Source: Bacteroidota bacterium | GTDB lineage: Bacteria > Bacteroidota > Bacteroidia > Bacteroidales > JAAUTT01 | Direction: 5' to 3' | DNA length: 64,000 bases | Assembly (NCBI GenBank): GCA_030706405.1 | Contig: JAUZOO010000006.1 | Span: 248,001-312,000 of the forward strand | In this document: in pieces, positions 1 to 7,656 of the stretch | Layout of the letters: each line of letters opens with the position of its first letter | Numbering within the stretch: position 1 is the stretch's first letter | Notes under the pieces: model-generated | The model's database searches: none | Told to the model about the DNA's origin: nothing | Seen by the model: only the letters and a program-made list of their open reading frames with translations | Position numbers and translations under genes: made by a program

Positions 1-371
1 TTACTCCGTTATTTGTTGTGCTGATGTTGATTGAGTTTACCGACTTGATCTTTGCAATGGATTCTATTCCGGCCATTTTTGCCATTACACGCGATCCTTA
101 CTTGGTGTTCTTTTCGAACATCTTTGCGATTATTGGTTTGCGGTCATTGTTCTTCCTGCTTTTACGGGTTGTTGATCTGTTCCATTACCTGAAAATCGGG
201 ATTTCGTTTTTGCTCGTATTTGTGGGCTTTAAGCTTTTATTTCATACCTGGCTCGACGAGATTGGCTTTAAATCCGTGTATTCGTTGTATGTTATCCTGC
301 TTACATTGGTGCTGTGCATTGTTATCTCTATCATATTTCCGCCTAAAGAAGAAAAGATCGAAGCAGTTTAA
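1..371 (+). CDS. TerC-family integral membrane protein, C-terminal part
   Basis: The reading frame is open from the window edge, so the true start lies upstream; the GTG and ATG codons near base 18-24 are internal. The visible 120 or so residues contain the TerC/Alx hallmark EFTDLIFAMDSIPAIFA, followed by ITRDPYLVFFSNIFAIIGLRS and further hydrophobic helices, ending in a short charged tail. TerC proteins are polytopic inner-membrane proteins linked to metal (manganese) export or tellurite resistance; the acidic residues in the EFTD and MDSIPA segments are the conserved intramembrane ones. About the last third to half of a typical family member is visible. The family call is firm, the substrate is not known. 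Confidence 0.9.
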   Translation, partial: TPLFVVLMLIEFTDLIFAMDSIPAIFAITRDPYLVFFSNIFAIIGLRSLFFLLLRVVDLFHYLKIGISFLLVFVGFKLLFHTWLDEIGFKSVYSLYVILLTLVLCIVISIIFPPKEEKIEAV

Positions 372-394
372 CGGCATGGTTCCTCTGTTGGAGG

Positions 395-528
395 TTTTCT
401 TCCACACTGATGCCGGGAACTATTCTCAGAAGAATTTTTGTTCCTCGCCAATGAAGGACGGTTTTTCCCGCTGAAGTTTTGCTGCACACTGACGCAGGAG
501 CTGTTTTCCCATTTTTGCAAAGCTCGCC
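395..528. repeat. Two diverged tandem copies of an intergenic repeat
   Basis: The gap between the TerC gene and the convergent FecE gene contains two related stretches about 82 bp apart. Both begin TTTT, share CACACTGA (403-410 and 485-492), then GC(c/a)GG, a TTTTTG stretch and CGCC. Neither has a convincing gene. Near 378-397 CCTC..GAGG followed by TTTTCTT could be a weak terminator for TerC. Function is unknown. Confidence 0.4.
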
Positions 529-565
529 CGGTCAATTTTTAGCCTTTCGCCCGGTTATGTTGTGG

Positions 566-1585
566 TTATTTCGAGGTGATTGTTGGTTTCAGGAAGGTTG
601 TTAATTCGTATATGGATGCAAAACGAAGTCCCGAACCGTTCGGGAGTTTGAGATCCCAGAAGAGCGAATGGCTAATTTCAATCACGTCAATGTCGAAGGC
701 ATAATCGCCAGTTTCGCTTTCGGTGTCGAAGCCGATCCTTTCCAATGCTTTTTTAGTCCAGATGAGGGGTGTTCCTTTGCCTGTAAGCTGGCAATAGCCA
801 ACAGGTTTACGGCGGATGCTGAATTCTCCTTTTCGGGAATCAAATTTGAGCCTTGTTTGTTCAAAAATTTTTGAAATAGAATGTTGCAATACCAAATCTT
901 CGGGGGCCCCGTCCAGAAAGGTATCGGGCATGATAAGCCATAGCCTGTCGGCCTCTTTCATGGCAATGTTCAGGTCGTGCGATGAAAACAGGATAGTCTT
1001 TTGTTTTTTGCGCGTGAGCTCACAAAGCAGGTGAACTACTTCGAATTTGTTGGGCATGTCCAGAAATGCCGTAGGTTCGTCGAGGACGATAATATCTGTA
1101 TCCTGAGCCAGCGAACGGGCAATCATGGCTCGTTGACGTTCCCCGTCGCTGATTTCGTTAATATGTCGATGGGCAAGGTTATTCATTCCTACCATTCCAA
1201 TAGCTTCCGAAACAGCTAGTTCATCTTCTTGGGTGAGTTTGCCAAACCAGTTGGTGTAAGGATAGCGGCCAAAAGCTACCAGCTCCCTGACGGTGCAATG
1301 GTTTAGGCGGATAATTTCAGTTGACACGAAACTTACCTTGCGTGCAAATTCGTTTTTGGGGAAGTGGGCAATGTCTTTTCCATCGATGAGAACGTTGCCT
1401 TTAAGCGGAGGCTGAAGTTGGGTAAGGGTTCGCAGAAGTGTGCTTTTCCCAATACCGTTCTGTCCAATGATGCCAATGAGTTCGCCCCGGTTTACCGAAA
1501 CGTTCAGTTCGCTGATAATTTCGCGGGTCTGGGTTCCGTTACGGTATCCCACCGAAAGTAGGCTGGTTTCAATAATTGGCTTCAT
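566..1585 (-). CDS. ABC transporter ATP-binding protein, FecE/FhuC type (iron-siderophore or cobalamin uptake)
   Basis: ATPase of a metal-chelate importer. The Walker A motif GQNGIGKST is at residues 41-49, the ABC signature ISDGERQ at about 145-151 and Walker B IIVLDE at about 165-170, followed by PTAFLD. I chose the ATG at 1585 (339 aa) rather than the longer open frame to 1831, because the extra residues lack ABC character, lie inside the permease gene, and the chosen start gives an ATGA overlap with the permease stop, which is typical of translational coupling. After the ATPase core there is an extension of about 80 residues, seen in Bacteroidetes members of the family. Third gene of a minus-strand operon. 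Whether the substrate is haem, siderophore or B12 cannot be read from the sequence. Confidence 0.9.
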   Translation of the reverse strand: MKPIIETSLLSVGYRNGTQTREIISELNVSVNRGELIGIIGQNGIGKSTLLRTLTQLQPPLKGNVLIDGKDIAHFPKNEFARKVSFVSTEIIRLNHCTVRELVAFGRYPYTNWFGKLTQEDELAVSEAIGMVGMNNLAHRHINEISDGERQRAMIARSLAQDTDIIVLDEPTAFLDMPNKFEVVHLLCELTRKKQKTILFSSHDLNIAMKEADRLWLIMPDTFLDGAPEDLVLQHSISKIFEQTRLKFDSRKGEFSIRRKPVGYCQLTGKGTPLIWTKKALERIGFDTESETGDYAFDIDVIEISHSLFWDLKLPNGSGLRFASIYELTTFLKPTITSK

Positions 1586-2607
1586 ATTGAGGATATCCGT
1601 TGATTTCTGAAAATAATCCAAATGACAACCGGTATCCCTAGCAGTGCGGTAACAGTATTGATGGGCAGTACCATTCCGCTTCCGGGAATTTGCGAGATGA
1701 GGTCGCTTACCAGCATTAGCATTGCGCCAACAACGATGCATGCAAAAAGAAGCACTTTCTGATCGCTTGTTTTGAAGAGCATTCGGCAAATATGCGGAAC
1801 GGCAATGCCTATAAAACCGATGGGTCCGCAAAATGCAGTGATACTTCCGGCAAGAATACTGGTGCTGAAAAAAATGAGAAACCGTGCTAAGTTTACGTTA
1901 AGTCCCATGCTTCGGGCATAGTTCTCTCCAAGAAGCATCAGGTTAAGCATTTTAATGGTAAGCAGACTGATGATAAGCCCGATGCCAACCGATGGAAGTA
2001 ATACCCAAAGATGCGTGCCGCTTACATTTCCGAGACTTCCCATTGTCCATACCAGAAATGACTTTAGCAAAACTTCGTTGCTAAAATACTGCAAAACACT
2101 CACAATAGCCGTAGATACGCTTCCGAACATGATCCCGAGAATTAGGATCGTCATAATATCGTTAATGCGTAGCGAGACCAGGAAGATGAGTAATAATACA
2201 GCGCCGGCTCCCAGCCATGCCGATATGACAATGACCCAGTTTGCGGCAATGCCATCCAAATGAAATCCGAGAACCGACGAAAAGCCCAAAAGTACAAAGG
2301 CTACACCTAAACTTGCTCCGGAGCTTATGCCCAGTGTGTAAGGACCGGCCAGCGGGTTTCGGAACATGGTCTGCATCTGCAAACCGCTGATGCTTAAAGC
2401 CGAGCCGGCCAAAACTGCGGTAAGCGCTTTGGGCAAACGAAAGTCGAGGACAATCAGCGTCCATTCCTCTTTTCCGCCATTTCCCCACAATAATGCCTGA
2501 AGAATATTTTTAACGGGAATATGCACCGAACCCCAAAACAGATCGGCGACAAAAACTCCTAAAAGGGAGATTGTCAGTGTGGAAAAAATAACAAGGTTTT
2601 TCTTCAA
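1582..2607 (-). CDS. FecCD-family ABC transporter permease
   Basis: A 341-aa polytopic permease of the FecCD/BtuC family. Recognisable blocks are FRLPKALTAVLAGSALSISG near residue 50, FRNPLAGPYTLGISSGAS near 80, LAGSITAFCGPIGFIGIAVP near 255 and GMVLPINTVTALLGIPVVIW at the C-terminus. These match the canonical 10-helix importer subunit, including the ATPase-coupling GPIGFIG segment. It overlaps the downstream ATPase gene by 4 bp and follows the DUF4293 gene after 21 bp, so the three are probably co-transcribed. No periplasmic binding protein or TonB receptor gene for this importer is seen in the window. Confidence 0.93.
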   Translation of the reverse strand: MKKNLVIFSTLTISLLGVFVADLFWGSVHIPVKNILQALLWGNGGKEEWTLIVLDFRLPKALTAVLAGSALSISGLQMQTMFRNPLAGPYTLGISSGASLGVAFVLLGFSSVLGFHLDGIAANWVIVISAWLGAGAVLLLIFLVSLRINDIMTILILGIMFGSVSTAIVSVLQYFSNEVLLKSFLVWTMGSLGNVSGTHLWVLLPSVGIGLIISLLTIKMLNLMLLGENYARSMGLNVNLARFLIFFSTSILAGSITAFCGPIGFIGIAVPHICRMLFKTSDQKVLLFACIVVGAMLMLVSDLISQIPGSGMVLPINTVTALLGIPVVIWIIFRNQRISSI

Positions 2608-2628
2608 AAGGAAGGTTGTTCTGTTTGA

Positions 2629-3072
2629 TTATCGTAAGCGATCGTATGAGCGTACCAAGTCGTCGTCCTTTTTTACCCCACGATAGGCTAGGTACGAAAG
2701 AATAGCCGCAATAGCAGGGAAGGCAACACTAATACGGTATGAGACAACTGTTCCTTCATTTTTAAGAAGCAATAGAAGTGCGAAAATGGCTATGTTTATT
2801 ACTATCAATAAGATTATATTTATTTTACAAAATAACATCTGTTTTTCTCTCCTCTTGTAAAGAAAAATTGATAACAGGGTTATTCCGGTCGAAAATCCTA
2901 AAAAGAAAGATAATATGTGATTGAAAATAGTTCCGTTTTGATGAATTAAACCGTCGATATAATAATTGGAGATTTGGCCGGAGATAGCAACCTGAGCAAT
3001 AGGGCTGAAAAAACAACCGGCAATTAAGGCTATAACCCCCAAAAGATATACAGTTTGAATGCGCTGAATCAT
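2629..3072 (-). CDS. DUF4293-family small membrane protein
   Basis: A 147-aa protein beginning MIQRIQTVYLL, the typical start of the Bacteroidetes DUF4293 family, with four hydrophobic segments (about residues 6-25, 50-70, 80-102 and 112-130) and a charged tail KKDDDLVRSYDRLR. Members are predicted four-helix inner-membrane proteins without a known function. It is the first gene of the operon with the FecCD permease and FecE ATPase, 21 bp upstream of the permease; this arrangement may be incidental. Confidence 0.85.
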   Translation of the reverse strand: MIQRIQTVYLLGVIALIAGCFFSPIAQVAISGQISNYYIDGLIHQNGTIFNHILSFFLGFSTGITLLSIFLYKRREKQMLFCKINIILLIVINIAIFALLLLLKNEGTVVSYRISVAFPAIAAILSYLAYRGVKKDDDLVRSYDRLR

Positions 3073-3102
3073 GTTTATTGATATATATGGTTATTAAAAA
3101 AA

Positions 3103-3138
3103 CAAAGTAATTAATTCTATTGCGATTTACCCAAAAAA
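3103..3138 (-). promoter_or_regulatory. Candidate promoter for the DUF4293-fecCD-fecE operon
   Basis: Read on the minus strand, TTTTTTGG (3138-3131) is followed after about 20 bases by TTACTTTG (3110-3103), close to the Bacteroidetes pattern TTTG-N19-21-TAnnTTTG. It lies about 30 bp before the ATG at 3072. The -7 box departs from consensus at one position. Confidence 0.35.
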
Positions 3139-3244
3139 TAGAATATAAAATCCGAAGCAGCAAGGTGTCGAATTACAATTTTTTGTATCTTTAATTAAAG
3201 CGGATGTTATTTTATTTACTATTTTTCGACAAAAGGAGTTGAAA

Positions 3245-4123
3245 ATGAATACAAAAGAAATACAGGCTATTCTTACTTTATTGGAGGATCCCGATGCCCA
3301 GGTTCACGAAGCCATTTTTAAATCGTTGATGGATATGGGCGTAAACGTTGTACCTGACCTTGAGAAGGCATGGGAGTTTTCGGGAAATGGGGGACTTCAG
3401 GATAAAATCGAGGGGATCATTCACAAAATACAACTTAATTTTATTCATCAGAGTCTTTCGGATTGGGTAAAAAACGGGGCAGAAGACTTGCTCGAAGGAG
3501 CTTATATTGTGGCCAAATATCAATATCCCGACCTAACCTTTGCCGAAGTCAATAACTCGATTGAAAAAATACGACGCGATGTTTGGCTCGAAATCAACGA
3601 TAACCTTACTGCTTTGGAAAAGGTGCGTATTTTAAACCACATCATTTATGAGATTCATAAATACACAGCCAACACCACTAATTATTATTCGCCACAGAAT
3701 TCTTTTATAAATCAGTTGATTATATCTAAAAAGGGTAGCCCTATTATGTTGGGTATTTTATATATTGTTGTGGCACGCAAGTTAGGCTTACCCATTTTTG
3801 GGACCAATCTTCCAAAGAATTTTATTCTTGCATACAAGGATGAGTATGATGATATTATGGATCCGGCGCAGGAAAGTGATAATGTATTATTTTTTATCAA
3901 TCCGTTTAATAAAGGAGCTGCGATGGGGCGTAAAGAATTGGACTTTTCCCTGCAACAACAGAATATATCGTCAGATGATAGCTTTTTTCAGCCTTGCAGC
4001 AATGTCGAAATTATTCAGCGGTTGATGCTCCATCTGATTTATTCGTATGAGAAACTTGGCTATGAGGATAAAATTGTGGATTTGCAAAAACTTCTGAAAA
4101 TATCAAAGATGCCTAAGGAGTAG
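3245..4123 (+). CDS. Transglutaminase-like superfamily protein (Transglut_core2 / SirB1-like)
   Basis: A 292-aa cytoplasmic protein without a signal peptide. The N-terminal 60 or so residues look helical (ILTLLEDPDAQVHEAIFKSL), resembling a HEAT-like cap. The middle (about residues 130-215) has the Transglut_core2 pattern: NSFINQLIISKKGSPIMLGI, then LYIVVARKLGLPIFGTNLP. The usual catalytic Cys of transglutaminases is not obvious, as in many SirB1-type members. I start at ATG 3245 rather than the in-frame TTG at 3239 because AGGAG (3234-3238) sits at good spacing from the ATG; a clear Shine-Dalgarno is unusual here. A strong bidirectional terminator follows. Cellular role unknown. Confidence 0.75.
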   Translation: MNTKEIQAILTLLEDPDAQVHEAIFKSLMDMGVNVVPDLEKAWEFSGNGGLQDKIEGIIHKIQLNFIHQSLSDWVKNGAEDLLEGAYIVAKYQYPDLTFAEVNNSIEKIRRDVWLEINDNLTALEKVRILNHIIYEIHKYTANTTNYYSPQNSFINQLIISKKGSPIMLGILYIVVARKLGLPIFGTNLPKNFILAYKDEYDDIMDPAQESDNVLFFINPFNKGAAMGRKELDFSLQQQNISSDDSFFQPCSNVEIIQRLMLHLIYSYEKLGYEDKIVDLQKLLKISKMPKE

Positions 4124-4141
4124 AGTAGGGGCCTTAAAGCA

Positions 4142-4189
4142 AAAAAGCCGGTATTAACCTATATTTAAAAAGGTTAGTACCGGCTTTTT
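4142..4189. terminator. Bidirectional intrinsic terminator
   Basis: AAAAAGCCGGTA (4142-4153) pairs with TACCGGCTTTTT (4178-4189), continued inward through one T-G pair by TAACCT/AGGTTA, with a 10-nt AT loop. The A-run and T-run on the two sides let it end transcription of both convergent neighbours, the transglutaminase-like gene and the minus-strand barrel gene. Confidence 0.9.
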
Positions 4190-4239
4190 GCTGTGGTTTT
4201 TATAAAACCTAAGGGCTTTGTCTTGAGCTTGGAATGTCT

Positions 4240-5490
4240 TTAAAAGGTATATCGTGCCGAAACCAAGAAGCGATTGTTAACGACTGCCTTATCGGTATTT
4301 TTAATCGATTTGCCCTGATAAGTTCCATAAACAGCTCCGGTAATGCTGTATTCAAAGCCAAAATCAACCGGGCCGGAAATTACATAAGCCCTTGGGGCTA
4401 TGCGGAAAACTTGTTTTAAGTCAGCATCGCGGGTAAAGTCTTTTTTAAGTTGATTGGTTATAATCAGGTTTTTGTTCGAACCGAGGTTTTCGCTGTAACC
4501 GGCAAATAAACCCATTTTAAATTTAGTTCCTTTGGTTTCCAAGTCTGTCCATAAACTCATGGTCTTCATGTTGGCATAATCATATTCCCCTTTGATATTG
4601 GCAGAGTTTTCAATCTGACCGTAACCGCCAATCATGGTGTAGTTGGTCATGTTTTCACCGAGATTTCCCTGTACTTTAATGCTCAATTCGGGCAGTTGAT
4701 AACCGATACAAGCCTGAAGGTTATAACTTCCGATGATTTTTGTTGCCATGTACGTTGAATTATTGGCAGTTGTTGTGAGGTAAGGCTTTAGGAATTTGTA
4801 TCCGCCGGTAAGTGCGAAAAAGAAGGAATTGACACCTCCATATTGAAGCTGAAGCTGCATGTCGGGTAATCCGGAATTGCGTTGTGAGCTATTGTCGGTT
4901 GGTTCGATAGCTTTATGGGTGGTTCCTGAGCATAAAGCGCCGATTAGTTTGAGTTGGCTGTCAATCTGCCTTGTTACACGAATCTGGGCAGAACGGTTAA
5001 GCGGTTCGAATACCATACCCGAAGCAAAAAGGACGGTGTTTGGAGCAAATTCGGGAATACTCATGGGGTGCCACCATTGGCCAAGGATAAGTTGAGTCTT
5101 GTTCCAATCTAATTTAAGGGCGGCGAGGCGCAGACACATTTGGTTTTTATAACCGTCGGCAGAGCCGTTAAAGTCCGCTTCAATAACTCCGGAAGCTTTG
5201 GCTCCGAATGCCGAAACACCACTTCCGGTGATGCGAAAGCGCGATTGGAGCCCGAGCATCTGCAACTGGGAAACTTGATTAAGGTCTTTACCTGTGGCGT
5301 CTAGGGTTTTACGTAAAGGGTAGAAATATAATTCCCCGTCGCGCGATTCAGCTGATTTGTAAGTGTCGAAAAATGACTCAGAACGAACATAACCACTCAA
5401 TTTAACGGCCGGCTTTTCGGCATCCTGCGCGTTGATACTTAAAGATTCAGCTCCTGTTATTAAAGCCGCCAGAAATAAAATTTTTCTCAT
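4240..5490 (-). CDS. Outer-membrane beta-barrel (porin-like) protein
   Basis: A 416-aa protein with a signal peptide ending near INAQD (residue 22). It opens with KLSGYVRSESFFDTY, like porins whose first strand follows the signal sequence, and then shows alternating polar/hydrophobic strands throughout. It ends SARYTF, with a C-terminal Phe as used for barrel insertion. No plug domain or TonB box is visible, so it is not a TonB receptor. The segment LILGQWWHPMSIPEFAPNTV suggests a Bacteroidetes-specific porin family. Transcribed alone from a region containing an unusual pair of interleaved inverted repeats. The substrate cannot be inferred. Confidence 0.7.
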   Translation of the reverse strand: MRKILFLAALITGAESLSINAQDAEKPAVKLSGYVRSESFFDTYKSAESRDGELYFYPLRKTLDATGKDLNQVSQLQMLGLQSRFRITGSGVSAFGAKASGVIEADFNGSADGYKNQMCLRLAALKLDWNKTQLILGQWWHPMSIPEFAPNTVLFASGMVFEPLNRSAQIRVTRQIDSQLKLIGALCSGTTHKAIEPTDNSSQRNSGLPDMQLQLQYGGVNSFFFALTGGYKFLKPYLTTTANNSTYMATKIIGSYNLQACIGYQLPELSIKVQGNLGENMTNYTMIGGYGQIENSANIKGEYDYANMKTMSLWTDLETKGTKFKMGLFAGYSENLGSNKNLIITNQLKKDFTRDADLKQVFRIAPRAYVISGPVDFGFEYSITGAVYGTYQGKSIKNTDKAVVNNRFLVSARYTF

Positions 5491-5521
5491 TTATTAATAT
5501 TATAGGTTTGATTTAAATGCC

Positions 5522-5529
5522 CAAAGATA
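5522..5529 (-). promoter_or_regulatory. Candidate -7 promoter box for the porin-like gene
   Basis: On the minus strand TATCTTTG matches the Bacteroidetes -7 consensus TAnnTTTG about 30 bp before the start codon. I could not find a good -33 TTG at the right distance, so an activator binding the repeats upstream may be needed, or the match is chance. Confidence 0.3.
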
Positions 5530-5559
5530 AAAGTATTTTTGACTTAGTAGTAGGATTAT

Positions 5560-5602
5560 CAACAAAGTACGTCATAATCTGAAAGCTTTGTTGGATTATG
5601 AC
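5560..5602. promoter_or_regulatory. Two perfect interleaved inverted repeats (operator or alternative hairpins)
   Basis: CAACAAAG (5560-5567) is complementary to CTTTGTTG (5586-5593), and GTCATAATC (5571-5579) is complementary to GATTATGAC (5594-5602). The order is a-b-a'-b', so as RNA the two hairpins exclude each other. They lie 70-112 bp before the porin-like gene start, either just upstream of its promoter (operator) or in its leader (switch). Confidence 0.45.
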
Positions 5603-5778
5603 AATGTAACTTTATGTTAAATTATTAAGACGGTTTACGTTAATGTATCGGCTGTGGTTACAGTGTCTTTGGAGATAAAGATATTCGAATATTCTTTCTA
5701 AATAATAATGCAGGTTTTGATGTTAATTGTAATTTTATTATATTAGATAGATAATTAGTTAGTTAGTAGATGTGTTAA

Positions 5779-5806
5779 AAAGGGTCACTCGAGAGAATCG
5801 CCCTTT
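5779..5806 (-). terminator. Intrinsic terminator after the peptidase T operon
   Basis: AAAGGG (5779-5784) pairs with CCCTTT (5801-5806). On the minus strand the hairpin is followed by a T-run, as expected for the end of the pepT operon, whose last gene stops at 5859. Confidence 0.65.
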
Positions 5807-5858
5807 GCTTTTATAAACTTTCGATTAATCGCGTATTTCTTGGTAATTTAGATATGTT

Positions 5859-6329
5859 TTAAAGAAGTCGAAGTTCTTCCGAATAATCAAACTGTAAATC
5901 TTCATGAAGTGTCGCTACGGCTTTAGTTATTTTTTGAAACAGTCTTAGATAAATATTTCCAAGGGCAGAATTTATAGGCAAGGGAATTCCTGATTTTCTT
6001 AGGTTTTTACAAAAATGAATGAGTAATTCTATTTCTGTTTGCTTTGAACCTGAATATTTTATGTGTTTGTTTGTGACTCCGAGTATCTTTCGGATGGTTT
6101 TTTTTGCGAGGTATGAATTGCCTTTGTTTATCTCCTTAAACAATTCGTCCATTTGGGATTTTACATCTTTAATATATGTTTTTTCATCATGGGCTTCGAA
6201 TAAAAGATAGCTAAGCAATTCTTTATTCTCTTTTTTAAATTTAGCCATGAGAATACAAAGCTCTTGTATTTGTTTTGGATGAAGGCCGTTAAGTTCTGTT
6301 TTGATTTCTTTTAGTGAGGCCGCTTTCAT
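5859..6329 (-). CDS. DUF6155-like small cytoplasmic protein
   Basis: A 156-aa, Lys/Glu-rich, mostly helical protein without a signal peptide or membrane segment. It begins SLKEIKTELNGLHPKQIQEL, the opening pattern I associate with DUF6155 proteins, where a short LK-rich helix precedes a helical bundle. Its ATG overlaps the pepT stop codon by 4 bp (ATGA), so it is probably co-translated with peptidase T. No enzymatic motif is visible and the function is unknown. Confidence 0.6.
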   Translation of the reverse strand: MKAASLKEIKTELNGLHPKQIQELCILMAKFKKENKELLSYLLFEAHDEKTYIKDVKSQMDELFKEINKGNSYLAKKTIRKILGVTNKHIKYSGSKQTEIELLIHFCKNLRKSGIPLPINSALGNIYLRLFQKITKAVATLHEDLQFDYSEELRLL

Positions 6330-7546
6330 AAAGCATTCAGTTCTGTAATTTTTACAATTACTTCCACGGCTTTCTCCATGGATTTTACGGGAATAAACTC
6401 AAAGCGGCTGTGAAAATTATGCCCTCCGGCAAACAGGTTTGGGCATGGAAGGCCCATATACGAAAGCCGAGAGCCGTCGGTTCCTCCACGAATGGGAATA
6501 ACCTTTGGGGCGATACCACTTTCGATGATAGCTTGTTGGGCGAGTTCGACAATATGAAAAATGGGCTCAATTTTTTCTTTCATATTATAATATTGGTCGA
6601 GCATATCAAGCTTTACCGTATTTAAACCATATTTTATGTTGAGAAAATTCACAATCTTGACCATAAGTTCCTTTTTTTTATTGAAAAGAGTCAGATCGTG
6701 ATCCCGGATAATATAGTTTACCGTTGTGTTTTCGACGGTGCCGGTAATTTCGGTCAGATGAAAAAAACCTTCATAAGCGTCAGTGTGCTCTGGGACTGCC
6801 GAAGCGGGGAGCATATTGTTAAGTTCCATGGCTATCAGCATGGAATTCTTCATTTTGTTTTTAGCAGTTCCGGGATGAACATTCAAACCCTGGATGGATA
6901 TTTTAGCTTTGGCTGCATTGAAGTTTTCGTATTCTAATTCGCCCAATGCACCACCATCAACCGTATAAGCAAATTGTGCGCAAAATTTTTCCACATCAAA
7001 TTTATCGGCACCACGTCCAATTTCTTCGTCGGGAGTGAATGCAATCCGTACCGGCCCGTGTTTAATTTCAGGATGATTAATGAGATACTCCATGGCGGTT
7101 ATTATTTCGGCAATTCCGGCTTTGTCGTCGGCACCGAGCAAGGTGGTTCCGTCGGTAGTTATCAGAGTTTGTCCGGTGTAATCGTTAAGCATTGGGAATT
7201 CGCGGGGAGATAGGACAATATTTTCTTTAGTATTTAACAGGATATCCTTGCCTGTATATTTTTTTAATAAAGGGTTTACATTTTCAGCGGTATAATCGGG
7301 CGAAGTGTCAAGATGAGCCAGAAATCCAATAACAGGAACTTCTTTTGAAATATTACCCGGCAATGTTGCCATCACATATCCGTTTTTATCTATTAAAATA
7401 TCCTGCAAACCAATCATTTTCATTTCGTTTGCCAGCATGTTGGCTAAAACTGTTTGGCCAGGGGTTGAAGGGCACGATTTCGATTTGTCGTCCGACCGCG
7501 TATTGATTTTAGCATAGCGGATAAAGCGTTCTACAAGTTTTTCCAT
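6326..7546 (-). CDS. pepT: Peptidase T (tripeptide aminopeptidase, M20 family)
   Basis: A 406-aa cytoplasmic zinc aminopeptidase that removes the N-terminal residue from tripeptides. The M20 dizinc signatures are complete: FLAHLDTSPD with H78 and D80, GADDKAG with D140, and TPDEEIGRGAD with the catalytic base at E174 and an adjacent metal ligand Glu. The late metal-ligand His is in FAGGHNFHSRFEF. Length and motif spacing match bacterial PepT (about 400-410 aa). The downstream DUF6155-like gene overlaps by 4 bp. It has no evident link to the neighbouring polysaccharide locus. Confidence 0.95.
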   Translation of the reverse strand: MEKLVERFIRYAKINTRSDDKSKSCPSTPGQTVLANMLANEMKMIGLQDILIDKNGYVMATLPGNISKEVPVIGFLAHLDTSPDYTAENVNPLLKKYTGKDILLNTKENIVLSPREFPMLNDYTGQTLITTDGTTLLGADDKAGIAEIITAMEYLINHPEIKHGPVRIAFTPDEEIGRGADKFDVEKFCAQFAYTVDGGALGELEYENFNAAKAKISIQGLNVHPGTAKNKMKNSMLIAMELNNMLPASAVPEHTDAYEGFFHLTEITGTVENTTVNYIIRDHDLTLFNKKKELMVKIVNFLNIKYGLNTVKLDMLDQYYNMKEKIEPIFHIVELAQQAIIESGIAPKVIPIRGGTDGSRLSYMGLPCPNLFAGGHNFHSRFEFIPVKSMEKAVEVIVKITELNAL

Positions 7547-7587
7547 GAATATGATGGCTTCGTTATCTTTTGGTAAAATGCAAAAAT

Positions 7588-7619
7588 AACCAATAGCTGT
7601 TATAACCGGGCTATTGGTT
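7588..7619 (-). terminator. Intrinsic terminator of the left-arm pectin operon
   Basis: AACCAATAGC (7588-7597) and GCTATTGGTT (7610-7619) form a 10-bp perfect stem with a 12-nt loop. On the minus strand the hairpin is followed by ATTTTTG, so it ends the operon whose last gene stops at 7657. It marks the left border of the PUL. Confidence 0.8.
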
Positions 7620-7656
7620 TATGAAATGTTGTAATTGTTTGATTGTGAACGAAGGG

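Larger units (their letters stand above)
5491..5858. other. Gene-free interval of 368 bp with regulatory-looking repeats
   Basis: This gap holds the leader and promoter region of the minus-strand barrel gene, interleaved inverted repeats at 5560-5602, and a minus-strand terminator at 5779-5806 for the peptidase T operon. The rest is AT-rich without a supported gene. Confidence 0.6.

Noticed and set aside
220-474. 84-codon frame overlapping the TerC end
   Set aside because: It is a shadow frame of the TerC gene, with no protein-like features beyond the gene end.
1586-1831. Longer open frame for the FecE ATPase (start at 1831)
   Set aside because: The extra 82 residues overlap the permease gene, lack ABC features and break the ATGA coupling seen with the start at 1585.
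5560-5602. Classical H-type pseudoknot
   Set aside because: The interleaved order suggests one, but the last linker would be zero bases over an 8-bp stem, which is sterically impossible. Alternative hairpins or DNA binding are more likely.
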